Below are positions 47,755 through 60,458 of a DNA stretch of 64,000 bases, one piece after another (position 1 is the stretch's first letter; every line of letters begins with the position of its first letter). The translations under genes and the position numbers were made by a program. Source of the stretch: Chromobotia macracanthus (lineage: Eukaryota > Chordata > Actinopteri > Cypriniformes > Botiidae); assembly GCA_036877525.1 (NCBI GenBank), contig JAZGTH010000100.1:2625896-2689895 (forward strand), in the 5' to 3' direction. The notes beneath the pieces were generated by a model. The model saw only the letters and a program-made list of their open reading frames with translations. It had not been told where the DNA came from and did not search any database.

Positions 47755-49308
47755 ATTCTCACTGGGTATTTCGCACGTGGTGATTTTATGTAGTGTCGAT
47801 GCATTTGAGAACTGCATAGTAAAGGTGTGACGCTCAGTGTATGTGTGTGGACCACAGAGCTCCGGGTAGGCCAGGTTTTCTGATTACAGTTGAGGTAAAC
47901 ACGCCCATTGATTCACATTTGGACGATTACATAAGGCGCATAGATTTTCAGCTCTCCGGTTAAAGCCCTGTACATTCAAATGCCTAATTTTTATAGGCAG
48001 TCCACATCGACAAAAATGTCTAGTTGTTGTATATTTGGCAAGTACTTTGAGTCTGAAAGAACAGGTCAATAGTAATCCTGATATTGATAGCGGTCCTATA
48101 TGAGATGTTCCTTGCCCCAGCTAACATTTGTGTGGTCCTCTAAATCATAATTACATTACTATTGACAGGCCCTTGACAATAGTCACATTACTATTGATAG
48201 TTGCTGTCAATATTATGTTCTCAAATAAAACATATTCATTCAGAACTTGTAAACTGCTCAATAAACGCCTATGAAGGGAACATGGAAAAGCTATATCCCC
48301 CGTGTGTCCCGCCGCTTTAATTTGCCTCACCTGGTTGAGTGCTGCTATGCAGCAAAGGGTTTTGCTTAGGCTCAGATACTGTTGAACAGCCTGCAAAACT
48401 GTGTGTGTATAAAACACATGGACAGACTTTGAGGCTGAGCGTTTGACCGCATTAAAGGGATAGTTCACACAAATATAAAAAAAAATGCTGTTAATTTACT
48501 AGAAATGCTGTAACATTTCTTCCTTAGTAGAGCAATAAGGAACATTTTTTATCTGAAACTGTTGTCCTTTTACTTTCATATATTGCAAGTCTGAGGATGC
48601 TGTGTCTTTAAGATTTAAAAAGGCAGATACAGGCAACACAAAATGAATCCCAAAATGAATTACATGACAGTTTCTAGCAGTTTTAACAGTAATTATTCAG
48701 TTGCTTTATCAATATGACACACCCTTTCATTTTTATTTATGACATCATCAAAAAGTGACGAGAAAATTCTATCACTTTTCATGACATCATAAATAGGCTA
48801 ATGCATCAGGCACAAATGATGCTAAAAGCCTGAAATAAGAAAGGCTTTCCTTTAAGATTTTCAGACGTGTCTGGGATTTCTATAAGCCAGTTTATTTCAG
48901 ATATTGTCCAAATCGAGTCCTCTGATGCATTGAAAGCTAAAGAGGTGGTCACCACAGCCCCTGGCTCTCATTTTTTAACCATCGCATTTAAAGAGATAAA
49001 CTCAGCCCGATACAAACGTATTCCATGAAAAATTGCCAAACGTCACAGTTCTTAGATTTTATATAAAAGCCGTCAAAGTAAAGTAGTTCCACATAGCGGA
49101 TGTTTACTGCCTTTCCAAGCCTGTGCTGTTGGGATAATCTCCTGTGATGTGATTTGTCCTCAGACTGAATCTCAAGAGGGAACAGCATAAGACCTCCTGT
49201 GCTTCTGCCCTGCACAGCTAAAAGGGAATTTAGGATGGGTTTTACATGTGAAAAGTGATTTTAACTAAAATGCAAAAATGCATAACCGTTTGCTTCTTCT
49301 GCTTGTAG

Positions 49309-50240
49309 CTGGAGCTGGAGGTGACAAGCCTTTCGCCAATGCCGACCCAAGCCCTTTACCTCGGGTTTTAAGAATCAGCCAACTAGATGCTTTTGAACTA
49401 GATGGGGCACTGGAACAGCTTGTTTGGTCACAATTCACCAAATGTTTTCAGCATTTCAAGCCTGGCCTCCTAACTCCTGTGGAACCAGAACTGAAGGCCC
49501 TCCTACAGCTTCTCCTGTGGAGGTTTACCGTCTACTCCAATGGTGCTACCATGGGCCAGTCACTGCTTAACATCCGGTACAAGGAGGTTCTGATCTCGGG
49601 CCAGAAGTACAGGCCCATGAGTCGCCAAAAGAAGATCTGGTTTGCACTGCTAACCATAGGAGAAAAGTGGCTGAGGGAACGATCTCATAGCTTGTTCCTC
49701 AGCCACCCCACAGAGGCCAACATCCATAAAGCCCGCAAACTGCTATCCATCCTTACGGGCCTCACAAAAGCGGCCAGCCTAGTCAACTTCCTCTTCTTCC
49801 TCCAGAGTGGAACATTTCCTACCCTAACAGAACGATTGCTGGGATTGCAGCCTGTCTTCAGCCGACCTCAAGGACCACGGAACATCAACTTCCAATACAT
49901 GAACCGAGAACTGTTGTGGCATGGATTCGCAGAGTTCCTCATTTTTCTGCTTCCTCTGGTTAAAGTGTGGAAGCTGAAGGCTTGTGTATCCACCTTGTTC
50001 TCCCCTCTGAATGAGCTGAAAGAAGGTTCAGAGAAAACCTACTGCACAGAGTGTGCCATCTGCGGGGAGTGGCCCACAATGCCCCACTCCATCGGCTGTA
50101 GCCACGTGTTCTGCTACTACTGCCTCAAGAGCCACACCATTGCTGATGTCTACTTCACCTGCCCTAAATGTGGTGCGGATGCAGGGGCGATGGAGCCCGT
50201 CAGACTTCAGACAGAGATGACTGAGATCCATCAGAGCTGA
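49309..50240 (+). CDS. pex2: Peroxin-2 (peroxisome biogenesis factor 2), main coding exon
   Basis: Encodes nearly all of peroxin-2, an integral peroxisomal membrane RING E3 ubiquitin ligase that works with PEX10 and PEX12 to ubiquitinate the import receptor PEX5 for recycling. With the initiator exon (44261-44264) the protein is 311 residues; human PEX2 is 305. Visible landmarks: the conserved N-terminal VLRISQLDAFELD (about residues 21-33), hydrophobic stretches at about 65-77 and 152-167, TERLLG (about 175-180), YMNRELLWHGFAEFLIFLLP (about 198-217), and a C-terminal C3HC4 RING with Cys250, Cys253, Cys265, His267, Cys270, Cys273, Cys286 and Cys289. All eight zinc ligands are intact. The exon follows a pyrimidine-rich tract ending in TTGTAG. 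An in-frame ATG at 49278 would add an MHNRLLLLLV leader made of translated splice-acceptor sequence, so I reject it. A single main coding exon is typical of vertebrate PEX2. Family identity is near certain; the 5' boundary is inferred from splice signals and phase. Confidence 0.97.
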
Positions 50241-50502
50241 GTTCCCACAAGAACCCTGAACCTCAGACTTCTGATTGACTTGATCTCAAGTTATCCTGCT
50301 TTATGTGTATTTCAAGTCAAACGTTTGAGTTTATCACAGAGATTGCTTAATGAATGTGTCCATCTTGTGCCTTTTTCTGAAACGAGAGTATTTGTTGTCA
50401 TGAAATATGCAGAATTTTGTACCAAGACTGACTGGAGACAAACTTAATGATGTAAAATTATAAAACAACATCATTTGTGTTGCTAATTTGTTATTCGTCC
50501 TC

Positions 50503-50580
50503 ATTAAAGCTTGATAAAAATCATGTATCAGAGGTCCACTTTTCTTGCTTCTTGGATGGAACGCTGAGCAAATGAATAAA
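50503..50580 (+). terminator. Candidate pex2 polyadenylation signals
   Basis: Downstream of the pex2 stop codon the first hexamer variant is ATTAAA at 50503-50508; a canonical AATAAA follows at 50575-50580. Either would give a 3' UTR of about 280-370 bases. Which is used cannot be told from sequence. Confidence 0.5.
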
Positions 50581-51488
50581 CATCAAAACAACCCTTCGCC
50601 CAACTGCCTGCACGATCCAATTCCCCTCATCGCCTATGAAGTGAGAAATTTGCACAAGATCAAGGAGAGGCCATGATAGCACCAGGGGGGTAGTTGGGTT
50701 GGATGCAGATTGACAGAATTTCCATTATAATCTCTGTGGCCCTTCTTAATACACCAGTAAACTGTAACAAACTCAAGTAAGACCAATGCACATTTCAGGC
50801 ATATTATGCTCTAAGCCTGATAATGACTGCAAAGATGGGTATTTATTCCAATGTTAACCCTCTCCAGTGAGACACGCCTGAGGCCAAACACTTCCAAATG
50901 GACCCGGGCCTGCTGAAATCTCTCACTTCATTTTTCTCTTCTTGACCACACTGATTTAATTGTCCATTGTGAAGACAATCAGTCACTTCTCCAGGCACAA
51001 GAGGTCCTGCGGTTTGCTGTATTTTGTCTTTTTTTGTAATTGCTTTGTTCATGTTTGCCGTGACAAAGAATATGAAATTTGGAACATGGCCCACTGCTCT
51101 GCCACTGATGTTATGCGTATGGTCAAATGCACAGGACCACCAAGAAGTCTAGTTCTCACAATATGTAGTACGTTTACTTGTGCACTGGGCTAACAAATGT
51201 TCAAAAGATATTTAATGCGAAACAGAATATATTTATAACCTTTGTTTTGTTTCAGAGGATTAAAGGAATTAGCTGCCACTGTTCTAGAAATGTCCTGCAG
51301 TAATGGTTGTCTATTTACAATATGCACAACATATGGTTCTGTTTATTTCTTTTTCTTTATTATTCATGCTTACATCAGGTACAAGCATACAACATCTCTT
51401 CTTCAGAGCTGGTTTTGTATAGACATTATGTGTAGGATTAAAAGCATCCAAACACAATCTGATAACACTTTATTTACACACAACATGC

Positions 51489-51490
<2 letters not shown>
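50581..51490. other. Downstream flank of pex2
   Basis: A GC-richer patch at about 50590-51010 might be conserved; no gene supported. Confidence 0.4.

Positions 51491-51520
<30 letters not shown>
51491..51520. repeat. (GT)n microsatellite
   Basis: Fifteen GT units, abutting a truncated CCCAGCTAACA-family copy. Confidence 0.95.
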
Positions 51521-51521
<1 letters not shown>

Positions 51522-51524
51522 TGT

Positions 51525-51816
51525 CTAATGTTCTCTCAAAGTTATCAAAAACCGTTCTGGCAGTAACATTAGTAGATCGTTTTAAATGTCATGAATCATG
51601 TATATCAGAATGTTATTCTGAAGTTGTTAGTGGAACATTTTTAAAATGTTACAGAATTAAAAAAATGCTTAAATAAATGTTCTTCTAACCAACCAATAAT
51701 GCTAATACAACATCCAAAAAACGGTTTTAAACATTCCTAGAACTTTCAAAATAACATTTGTTGCTGAATTGGAAATGTTTGGGAAATGTTTTTACAACCT
51801 AACCTTGTTAACTGGG
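51525..51816 (+). mobile_element. CCCAGCTAACA-family element, copy 12 (left end lost)
   Basis: Starts in the subterminal TAATGTTCTCTCAAAGTTAT and ends CTTGTTAACTGGG. Confidence 0.85.
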
Positions 51817-53399
51817 CAGATCTTCTCCAAATCTCATTTGTACTCCAATCAGCTATAAAATCGTCATTCTTTGACACCATTCACTTTGCAAATTGCTCGC
51901 ATGCTTTTTACATGCGGCCTGGATGTTACAGCGGACATGGTAGGATTCACACTTTGATGAGTGTTTCTGCTCATTACATCCCAAATTCCTGATCCTTTCA
52001 TGTTGGCCATTGATTTCTCTGATTAATAGGTTTGGAATCAAAGCGCTCTATTTTAGTCTGCATAATACCAGCACTTACGCTTTGTAGCCATTCTTTTCTT
52101 TATTAAACAGTAGCTCACGGCATGCTAAGAGACGTTCTCTCTCTTTCAGTCTTTCAAAGTTGGATGTCTGGGTTTAAATACAGTGATTGTATTGGAGTTA
52201 GTTTGTTTTTGTGCGTCCATGCCTGTGCAAGTTGGAAACGGCCAAAGTCATTAAAAACAAACAATGTATTTGAGCTCCTTCCAGCGCTTCATGGCCATGT
52301 TGGGCAATCAGCTGTAGACTCCTAACTAAATGTGAGCACCTAAAGTTCACGGCTAAAAAGCAAATCTAACACAGCGTTTGGACAAACTTGTCAACAGTGG
52401 CCAATTATCTGTGTTTCTTCACTGTTGGAAGGGCATTTGCACTCTAAACCGGGAATGTGGGGAATCAATGAGACAAAAAATTTATATATTTCTTGACACC
52501 CACTGATTTCTCAACATAAATGGTTCAACTTCGGACCAGCAGAACAAACAGGGATCTGTATCTCTTCCTCTAATTGACCCAGTTTGTGATTTCTGTCAAA
52601 CTGCTAAACTCGCATTACAAGTTGCTTTTAAAATGCATCACTGCTTTATTGCATTGAAGTTTCAGCGTAAACTCAAATTCAGCGTCAAATTTAAGAGCGT
52701 TTCTTCAACAATAGGCAATTCTGACCCTATGGACTTTTAGGAAAAGAAACTTTTGCACTCTTGCCAGTTTAATTTGTCTACTAACAATTGCAGCAGTGGC
52801 TATCCATGCATCACTGGGAACTGTTATTTTTTTATCCCTCAACCACCATAATGGATATCATCGCCACTACATCTCAAATCACTATTCAGTCTGTGCTGGA
52901 AATGACAGACATCTTTGACATAAAACAGCTTGCTAAGGCTCATTTCATAGCTACAACGTTTTTTTGTATAGCAAATGCATAATCTCAAGCATACTCTACT
53001 GTTTTTAAGTATACTACCTTCGAGGTAAAAATAGTATGTTTTAATATATATTATATTTAAAATGTAATAGTTATTAAACATGTAGAATATATACAATATA
53101 AATAATTGATCATGCAATGAACTGAGGGACATATTTACTGAAGAAGTTATATAAAATCACACTATAAATATAAAGCTTATTTAAGCTTATTTAAATGTTA
53201 TTAAAGTCTCATCAATTTTGTTTCTATGTTATGATTTTTTAATATGCTTTTGATATTGTGAGATTGAAAGCCTAGGTCTGGTCAGCAGCAAAACAGTGTA
53301 GCATTACAGGTATGCAGCATTTAAAAGCATTAAAAAAAAACAACACATGACAACATAATGACTAGGACCGTTTTAAATTTCATTTTATTCTAATAAAAA
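51817..53399. other. Intergenic, no gene seen
   Basis: Short frames only. About 51840-52330 is slightly GC-richer and may include conserved sequence; 52990-53230 is strongly AT-rich. Confidence 0.45.
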
Positions 53400-53850
53400 A
53401 AACTACCAGTAACAGTGCCAGTTAAAGAAGTGCTCTGAAAATGGTCAAGTGCAATGCAGTGCCAGGTCTCTCTCTCTCTCTTGCTCTCCTCAAGGCTTCT
53501 CAATTTGGGGTTGATGCTAATGAATGCAAGTCTGGCACTGACATTATCTGCTGGTAGCGTCTGAGGTGGAGGGAATGAGTTTGGCACGGTAAGTGATAGC
53601 CTCACTGACTCCTGTGGAGAACTACAAAGACAGACTACACGCCTGGGAGGAAAAGCCAATACCTGTGTGCCTCCACAGACCCTGCGTTTATTGGCCGCGC
53701 TGGACTAGAGTGTCTTAAAGCGAGAATGAACCACAACGAGGAATTAGGGGGATTATGGGCCAGTCTGCGCGGTAATGAGCCTGAGGTGAGGAGGGTTTCA
53801 GCCAAAGTCTGAGCAGGCCTCTCATTGATGTCTACTACACACAAAATTGC
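53400..53850. promoter_or_regulatory. Candidate conserved non-coding block
   Basis: Balanced GC with CGAGGAATTAGGGGGATTAT and GGTAATGAGCC motifs. An ACG/GTAAGT donor-like site occurs on the + strand, but the preceding frames are closed by stops. Confidence 0.4.
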
Positions 53851-55439
53851 AAATAATCTGCAGACATCCTTCCAGATGTCCCCTTAAATTTCCTGCGGCT
53901 TAAGACAAATCGAAAGTGCTTTGAAAGTTTTGATAATCAAATAGCAAGTTTGATTGAAACCTTGCACATGGAAGAATGTAGCGTGCAGGCATCTAAAGAT
54001 GTTTAACTGGTGCGGTAATGACAGTCATCCCATCTCAGGGGAATCTTATGGGGATTCAAGGGAAAATAATACCTTCACCCAGACAGCGTTATCTAATAAT
54101 ACCTTTCTAAAAGACACTCCTTTATTACATTTTATACTGTACATGGAAGTTTCCTATGCCTACATTTTTTAAATGTTTGACAATTAAGAATTAATTCACA
54201 ATTTTTGTAACAATGCAATTGTTTGAAGACAGTAATTGTGGAATAATATTCGATTTGCAACTAAATACTAAAGCAATATTTTATTATTAATATTAAAAGG
54301 TCTTGAGATCAACATATTTAAATGCAACATGAACGATATTGTTTATAATACATTTGCAAAAATGAGCCATATACATTTAATGTGCAAATCACCGGAATGG
54401 TGAACATACAGATGTTCATTTCCACTCAGCTGGTCAGGAAAAATCACCTTCCCGTTTCCAAGGAAACCATACTGCAAAAGGTGTCTGAATGAATGTCAGT
54501 TGGAAATCAGAGAAGCCGACGTGTCGGCAAAGATTAACCACCGAAAGTGAATTTGTTCTGTTTGCAAATTCACCACCAAACATGAAAGTAGCGATCAGCC
54601 GGCAAAGAGCGAAAATTGATGTTATCGTTTCTTTTTACAGGCTATGTAGACATTCTCCTGTGCACCTGCTGCTTTCAAAATGCATTTCCCTTCATTGTTT
54701 ACTCAACAACAACAAAAAATGTTATAAACCTGAAGAAATGTGAGGGAAAAAAACTTGGGAACTGATATTAAAAAATTCCACATATTTTTATGCTGAATAC
54801 CAGGGCAAGTCTATTCACCAAGGAAAGACATACCTTCTTGTGTTTTAGTCCACCAAAGCTTGCTTTCCCAGAGGTCACTGTCAACACACCACAATGAAAG
54901 TCAAGCCTAAGATATCATTCAACCTCAACAGCAGAGGCCTGTCTTTAACAGACTGGTGACACTGCACTTGTATGAGGGCTGGCTGCCCTCTATATACCCT
55001 AGCTGATTGCTTTGCATTCACAACAGCTGTGTCTCGGCGCAGCAATTTGGAATCGTGCATGATCTTTCTGCCCATACTTACTGCTGGAGCCAAACATATG
55101 AAAGACAAAATTATTCTTCCAGTTTTCTCTTTGCCCATCTAAACTACATTCTGTTTAGTTTAGAAACAGATGCTACGTTTTGAAGGATCTACGTTGTATT
55201 TGTACAATTTGAGCAAACGTCATGCACTCTAATTTATAACAGGCGCATTTACAAGCTGCACCGTCGCAAACAAATTAAAAATATGTAAATATAAAATGAT
55301 GGACGTTTCTCAGATCTTTTTCATGTCATAAAGATTCAAAATAATATTTCCTTTAATATTAAAGAGTGTCAACCAGTGTTTATATAATAATTAAAAAAAT
55401 TAATCTGTACATCTAACCTCAGTTAAAGAGAGATTTTAG
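53851..55439. other. Intergenic, no gene seen
   Basis: A block at about 54440-54620 and one at about 54870-55080 are GC-richer and may be conserved. The rest is AT-rich. Confidence 0.4.
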
Positions 55440-55800
55440 TGTGTTTGTGCATTGATATCTCACAGCAGTGTTTCGGTCCTGAGTTGCATCGCTGCATGTA
55501 TTTATGTATTTATCCATCGAGAGGCACACAGCATGACCTACAGCTCTGCTCAGAGCATCAGGGGCTGGTATTCCCCCGGGCCTCTCATCTTTTACTGCGC
55601 TGTGACAGAAAATGGAGGCAGCGAGCGCAGACTGCTGTATTAAAAACCCTTTACCCCTTGGTGATTTATAGCCGTCCGCCCAGCCACGCTCACAACGCCA
55701 CACCATCTTGCCTGCGAGAGGCCATTTGTGATTTTCAGCTCTGGGGGGCCGGGTGCTTCATCACAAAGACCCAACTTCACCATGAGATGGTTGCACATCT
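55440..55800. promoter_or_regulatory. Candidate conserved non-coding block
   Basis: GC-rich relative to its surroundings, with a GTGATTTATAGCCGTCC motif (CDX/HOX-like TTTATAG). A 209-codon + frame runs through it but has no recognisable domain and extends into AT-rich sequence; a - strand frame overlaps it. Confidence 0.35.
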
Positions 55801-56135
55801 AGTAATTTTGCATTTTAATGGTTATTTTCACCTATTCGAGTCAAAATGCAGTGTTGGTGAAGTACCACGGTTCTCCACAGCCTCAGAAGCTGAACAAGAT
55901 GGAGTGCCACAATTATACAATATCCTCTGGTTGACACCAGGTAGTCCTGACAATGAATATTTGAATATGGCAATAACAGCTAAGGAAAGAAGCAGCATGT
56001 TTTTCATTCAGCAACAGTGTATGGCAGAGTCTCAGTTAAGAAGAAATAATAAAAAATTCTCTCCTTGAAGTTCTTCGTCCTTGAAATGGGCCAAACCGTA
56101 ATATGAAATTCATTCACAGTAAATCAGAATGAATC

Positions 56136-56176
56136 TGCTCTTGTCTGTCTGTCTGTCTCTCTGTCTGTCTGTCTAA
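56136..56176. repeat. (CTGT)n microsatellite
   Basis: About nine CTGT/CTCT units. Confidence 0.9.
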
Positions 56177-56344
56177 CTCCAGAAGATAATATATTCAGTC
56201 AGACATCAGCTGATGATCCATGATGTATTGGTGTATACAGTATGTCAGATACATTTTTTTATGTATACATCCATATTTATATTTCTTTTAACACTGGAAG
56301 ATTCACAATTTTGTATAAATATGTAAATACAAAGCTTGGAAGTA

Positions 56345-56545
56345 TCACACACACACCCACACACACACACATGTAGGTTTTTATGCTTTGTGGAGACTTT
56401 CTATAAACATAATGACTTTTATACTATACAGCTTGTATATTCTATCCCCTAACCCTCACAGAAACCTTTTTGCATTTTTACATTTAAAAAGCATCATTTA
56501 GTAGTATTTAGTATGTACATCAATTTTCCTTGTGGGGACCACTGG
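56345..56545. repeat. CA-microsatellite-linked dispersed repeat, copy 3
   Basis: CA-rich run, then GTGGAGACTTTCTATAAACA, TAATGACTTTTATACTATAC, CCCCTAACCCTCACAGAAAC and CTTGTGGGGACC. Related to copies at 9930 and 14998. Confidence 0.75.
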
Positions 56546-57338
56546 CTGGTGTGTGACTTTTTTAAATGACACTTTTTTAAAAGAACACACACGCACATTT
56601 TTCACAGGGTCTAGTTCTATAGAAGAACCTACATTTGTTCAGTTAGCATCTCCTTCTTTCATTATACTTTGGCATTAAGGCTGTTTTCTGCAGACATCAA
56701 TATTTATTTCATTTAGTTTCACTCCTTTAGTTTTCTTCTCGCCTTGTTGTTGACATCACCAGCCACCCATGAGCTGTTATTGTTTTGAGTTCTGGAGCCA
56801 CTTTTTTGAATATATGATGCTGTTTCATTGTATAGAGGACATTATTGTACAGTTGTGCAGCTCAGGTTTAGGCTTCCGATAAACAATAGTCTAAAACTAA
56901 TAAAAATAAATTCTGAAAACCATAAACAAGTGTATTTTCTCTCAATCAGGCGCAGAGTATATAGCATTATTTTCCAAAGAAACCTCGTTTCAGTCACAAT
57001 TTCAATTCTTTTGAAACCGTTTCTGCCAGCTAGAATCCATAGATCACTGAAATCACTTCAGGTGTCTAAATACTGACTTGTTATTAGTCAGATCTACTTC
57101 TGTAGTGAACATCAGTTTCAGCTCCAACAGATATTTCCTTTACTATGTAAAATGAATCCAAATATGTGATATATCACTGTATATATCACAGGAGTTTCAC
57201 TCATTTGTATTCTTCAGCTATTTCCATACTGAACATCACAACAGAAAACAATACATCGTACAGATGCAGTTTAATAGTAGTCCAACAAAAACCAGAAAAA
57301 AGGGAAAAATTACAGTTCCGATTCAACATGTGATTACA
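56546..57338. other. AT-rich intergenic sequence
   Basis: No gene seen; an 82-codon + frame has no homology that I recognise. Confidence 0.45.
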
Positions 57339-57572
57339 CAGCTACCAGTTGTGGGTTGTAAGAACATTTTCATTAAGTAGCTAAAGTGTTAAAAAGTTAT
57401 TTTAAATTTGTAGATGTTGTATTAACGTTATTGCTTGATTGTAAGAGCTTTAGTCAAACATTTTTATTTAGAACAAACAAACAAATTACTTTTGTTTATG
57501 TATAACATTAAAAATATGCAGATTATGGGAAGTTTTTACCTATAGATTGTTAGCCAGCATTCTGAGACATTT
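57339..57572 (-). mobile_element. CCCAGCTAACA-family element, copy 13 (reverse, decayed)
   Basis: Starts CAGCTACCAGTTGTGGGTTG and ends near TTGTTAGCCAGCATTCTGAG. Divergent, but the internal order is kept (GTATTAACGTTATTGCTTG). Confidence 0.7.
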
Positions 57573-57637
57573 GTGCTGTATGTGTAAACAACAACAAACA
57601 TTACTTTTGTTTATGTTAGGAGGAGTGTAATTTTTTT

Positions 57638-57654
57638 AAAAAAAAAAAAAAAAA
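57638..57654. repeat. Poly-A run
   Basis: Seventeen-base A run after a T run. Confidence 0.9.
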
Positions 57655-59195
57655 GGTATTTTTTGTTTTTTTTACACACCATAAGAAGAAAGAGGAAAAT
57701 AATGAAGAGGATCTGAAGATGATTAAGCTGGAGAGGACCTCCCTTAATTTGTGAGGGTTGTTATGGCGATTGGGGGCGAATGTGATGGCTTGATGTGTAC
57801 ATGATCAAGTTAGGGCTTCAGTAAGACTAATACTGTTGTAATGAGTGTACAGCACGGGTGGTATTACCCACAATTCCCTGTGTGCACAGCAGAGGTGTTG
57901 ATAACCCTCTTATTTACTATGAGCCATGTTCCATGTAATGATTAAGGTGCATTTTAAGGGTGGAAGTGTAGAAAATAAAGAGTCGTGAGAAAATAGGGAC
58001 ACCTGCTGAAAAATAGCAATAAATGACCATTAAACCTCATAATGAACCGCAGGTGTATTTCTGATGCTGTTCTAATACAAATAGGTGGTCACTGTGACTC
58101 ACACCCTAACCTTGTTTTCATGCATTCCTATTGGCTGACGAATGTCTAATGGACTTTTAGACAACAGTGATGAATTCTCAACCAACGCAATTCAGACATG
58201 ATAAGCAGCAAATTGCAAAAGTGCTAAAACATGTTTTTCTTTTATCATTTGTTACCAAAATAGCCTTAGAAGTTCACTTGCTATAAAATATTGCTATTTG
58301 ATTGTGGCCCGTTGTTTACTCAATGATTACAAACATATTTGATATTGGAATTTCAGTTTGGAGAATGAAGAATAAATATTCAAAATAAAGTACCAGAATT
58401 TTGTAGGGCTTTAAAAACACATTTAAATAATTGGACGTTTGACTCAAAATATTTTGGCTACTGAGATAAAACCCTGGAAAACTGAAAGACATTCAAATAG
58501 CATCTGCATTTATGCATGAACACTTCACAAAGATGGCAAAAGGTCCCCACTAACTAATGACATCACTTGAGCTCAGCCAATCCGAACGTTCAAAACGCCC
58601 TGTGATTGCTTCATCTCACAGATCCGAGACGCCCCTTCGAGTGGTAAACAGGTTAGAGTGGAAAATGCTTGCAATCCAAGTCCAATGTTTGGAAATGAGA
58701 GGGCCTTTTGTGCCGCGCAGGCCTGTGTGTGTGTGATGCGCTGGTTTGTAATTTACATATGGCTGTGCTCTTTGTAAATATGCAGGAAAAATTCCGCTTC
58801 GCCAGACAGCCCCTGCCAAAACACACACTACGGCTCTCCTAAACACAATGGTTGGCCCCTTGTTCTACATCTTTGCAATGAATAAATGAATAACGTTGCA
58901 TCAGAAGTCAGTAACATGCATGTGTGTGCTCTGATATTCATTTCAGCCTCTGAATATGCATAACGCAGAGACGTTTTGTGTAGAATTTAAACAGTCTGGG
59001 AGATCAGGGGCTGACTATTTAATCAGCTTTCAATAAAATATTTAAATTACTCCAAAAAACAACTTTTTCAAAAAAGCAGAACAAAGAAATTATTACTGAT
59101 TCATGACATGGACACATCCTGGCTACACAGGTTATGCAGAAGGGCTGACAGAAATGGTGAAATCATAATATTAGTCACATACCCAACAGTCGATA
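57655..59195. other. Intergenic, with two conserved-looking patches
   Basis: About 57740-57900 and 58540-59000 are GC-richer, non-repetitive and open on both strands. No exon supported. Confidence 0.4.
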
Positions 59196-59511
59196 CCCGG
59201 CTAACAATTTTAGGTTGTAAGAACATTTCCTTAACATTTCTATTAAAACAAAACAGAACACTAAAGAAAGTCCTAGCAGCATTTAAAAGCATTTAAAATT
59301 TATTAAATACATCATCCAAAATACAACGTTAAAACATTTTTTATAATTTCGTAATGTTTTTAAAACACTAACAACTAAAGAATATTGTTTGATATATACT
59401 GTTAAAAAACAATCTACTAACATTAATGCAGTAACTTTGAGTATAACTTATAACTTAAGAGAACTTTAGAGAACATTAGCCAACATTTTGAGAACGTTCC
59501 CTGTGAGCTGA
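59196..59511 (-). mobile_element. CCCAGCTAACA-family element, copy 14 (reverse)
   Basis: Left end CCCGGCTAACAATTTTAGGT, right end GTTCCCTGTGAGCTGAG. TA flanks both sides. Confidence 0.9.
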
Positions 59512-60160
59512 GTAAGCCTTTCAATTCCTATTTGCAGGTCCCCTGATCACCTTTACATCATTCATTAGTCATATCAGCCCTGTTTCCGAAAACAACCCAG
59601 CACTCATAAAAATTCAAGCCTCTGCTTAAATACTTAGTAAAATATATTTAAAGTGTTATGAAAGATGACATGTTTACAGCGGTTGCCATAGTGTTGTTTC
59701 CAGTGCAAGAAACAATTAAACACAAATATTGTATTATGCAGAGTTTCAGACTCAGTTCAGGGCTGTCCCAGAGGTACGTGCTCTGGAAGAAAATTAAAAG
59801 AAGGATTTCAGTTTTGGTCTCATTTTCCTTTAGCAGACATTGTGAAGAAAATCAAATCCAAACTATTTCACATTAATATTTACAGTACAGTAATGCTGTA
59901 ATGCCGCAGACGCATTTGTACTAAAGAGACTTTTAAGAAGTTGCTACCATCCCCTACAACTAAAAACACATTTAAAAATACATTTCTAAAAACAGTGAGA
60001 AATATAGACTTAATTAAGACTTAAGAACTGTAGAACAGAATCGATGACATAAGTATTTTGCTTATGTCAAAACTTCTTATTATCAAATGTATTTCTATAT
60101 TTACAAAATGTGTGTGCTTATAATGTGTTTATATTGGTATTCTGCTAAACTTTGATCTGT
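59512..60160. other. AT-rich intergenic sequence
   Basis: No gene or repeat ends seen. Confidence 0.5.
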
Positions 60161-60458
60161 CTGCTAACAGGGAACGTTCTCAGAACACTGCCTAACATTC
60201 TCTAATAGTTCTCTCATAGTTATCAAATGGTTTATAACATCATATATCATATCAAAAACATTCTTTAGTAGTTAGTAAAACATTTAAAAAATGTTGCAGA
60301 TTTAAAAATGTTTGGATAACGTTCTTAAAACCAAGCAAAAATGTTAATAAAACGTCTAAAAACACTGGACATTTTGGAACGTTCCCAGAGCTTTCAAAAC
60401 AACTTTTAATGTTTTTTTTTAATGGAAACATTCTCACAACCTAAAATTGTTAGCTGGA
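60161..60458 (+). mobile_element. CCCAGCTAACA-family element, copy 15
   Basis: Left end decayed (CTGCTAACAGGGAACGTTCT); right end AAAATTGTTAGCTGG. Full interior present. Confidence 0.9.

Larger units (their letters stand above)
44265..49308 (+). other. pex2: pex2 intron 1
   Basis: Non-coding by inference, bounded by GTAATT and TTGTAG. It contains three copies of the CCCAGCTAACA element (listed separately), a short AT repeat at about 46678-46698, a solo element end (CCCAGCTAACA) near 48117, and a possible partial dispersed repeat beginning AAAGGGATAGTTCAC near 48457. A GC-richer block around 46960-47180 may be conserved non-coding sequence. I see no convincing exon in it on either strand. Confidence 0.7.

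Noticed and set aside
49278..49308. Upstream in-frame ATG of the pex2 frame (leader MHNRLLLLLV)
   Set aside because: It translates a pyrimidine tract and AG acceptor; a better start exists at 44261 by splicing, and the poly-Leu leader is unlike PEX2 proteins.
55439..56068. 209-codon + strand open frame
   Set aside because: No recognisable domain, no promoter or splice context, overlaps a conserved-looking GC-rich block and continues into AT-rich sequence; an opposite-strand frame is also open.
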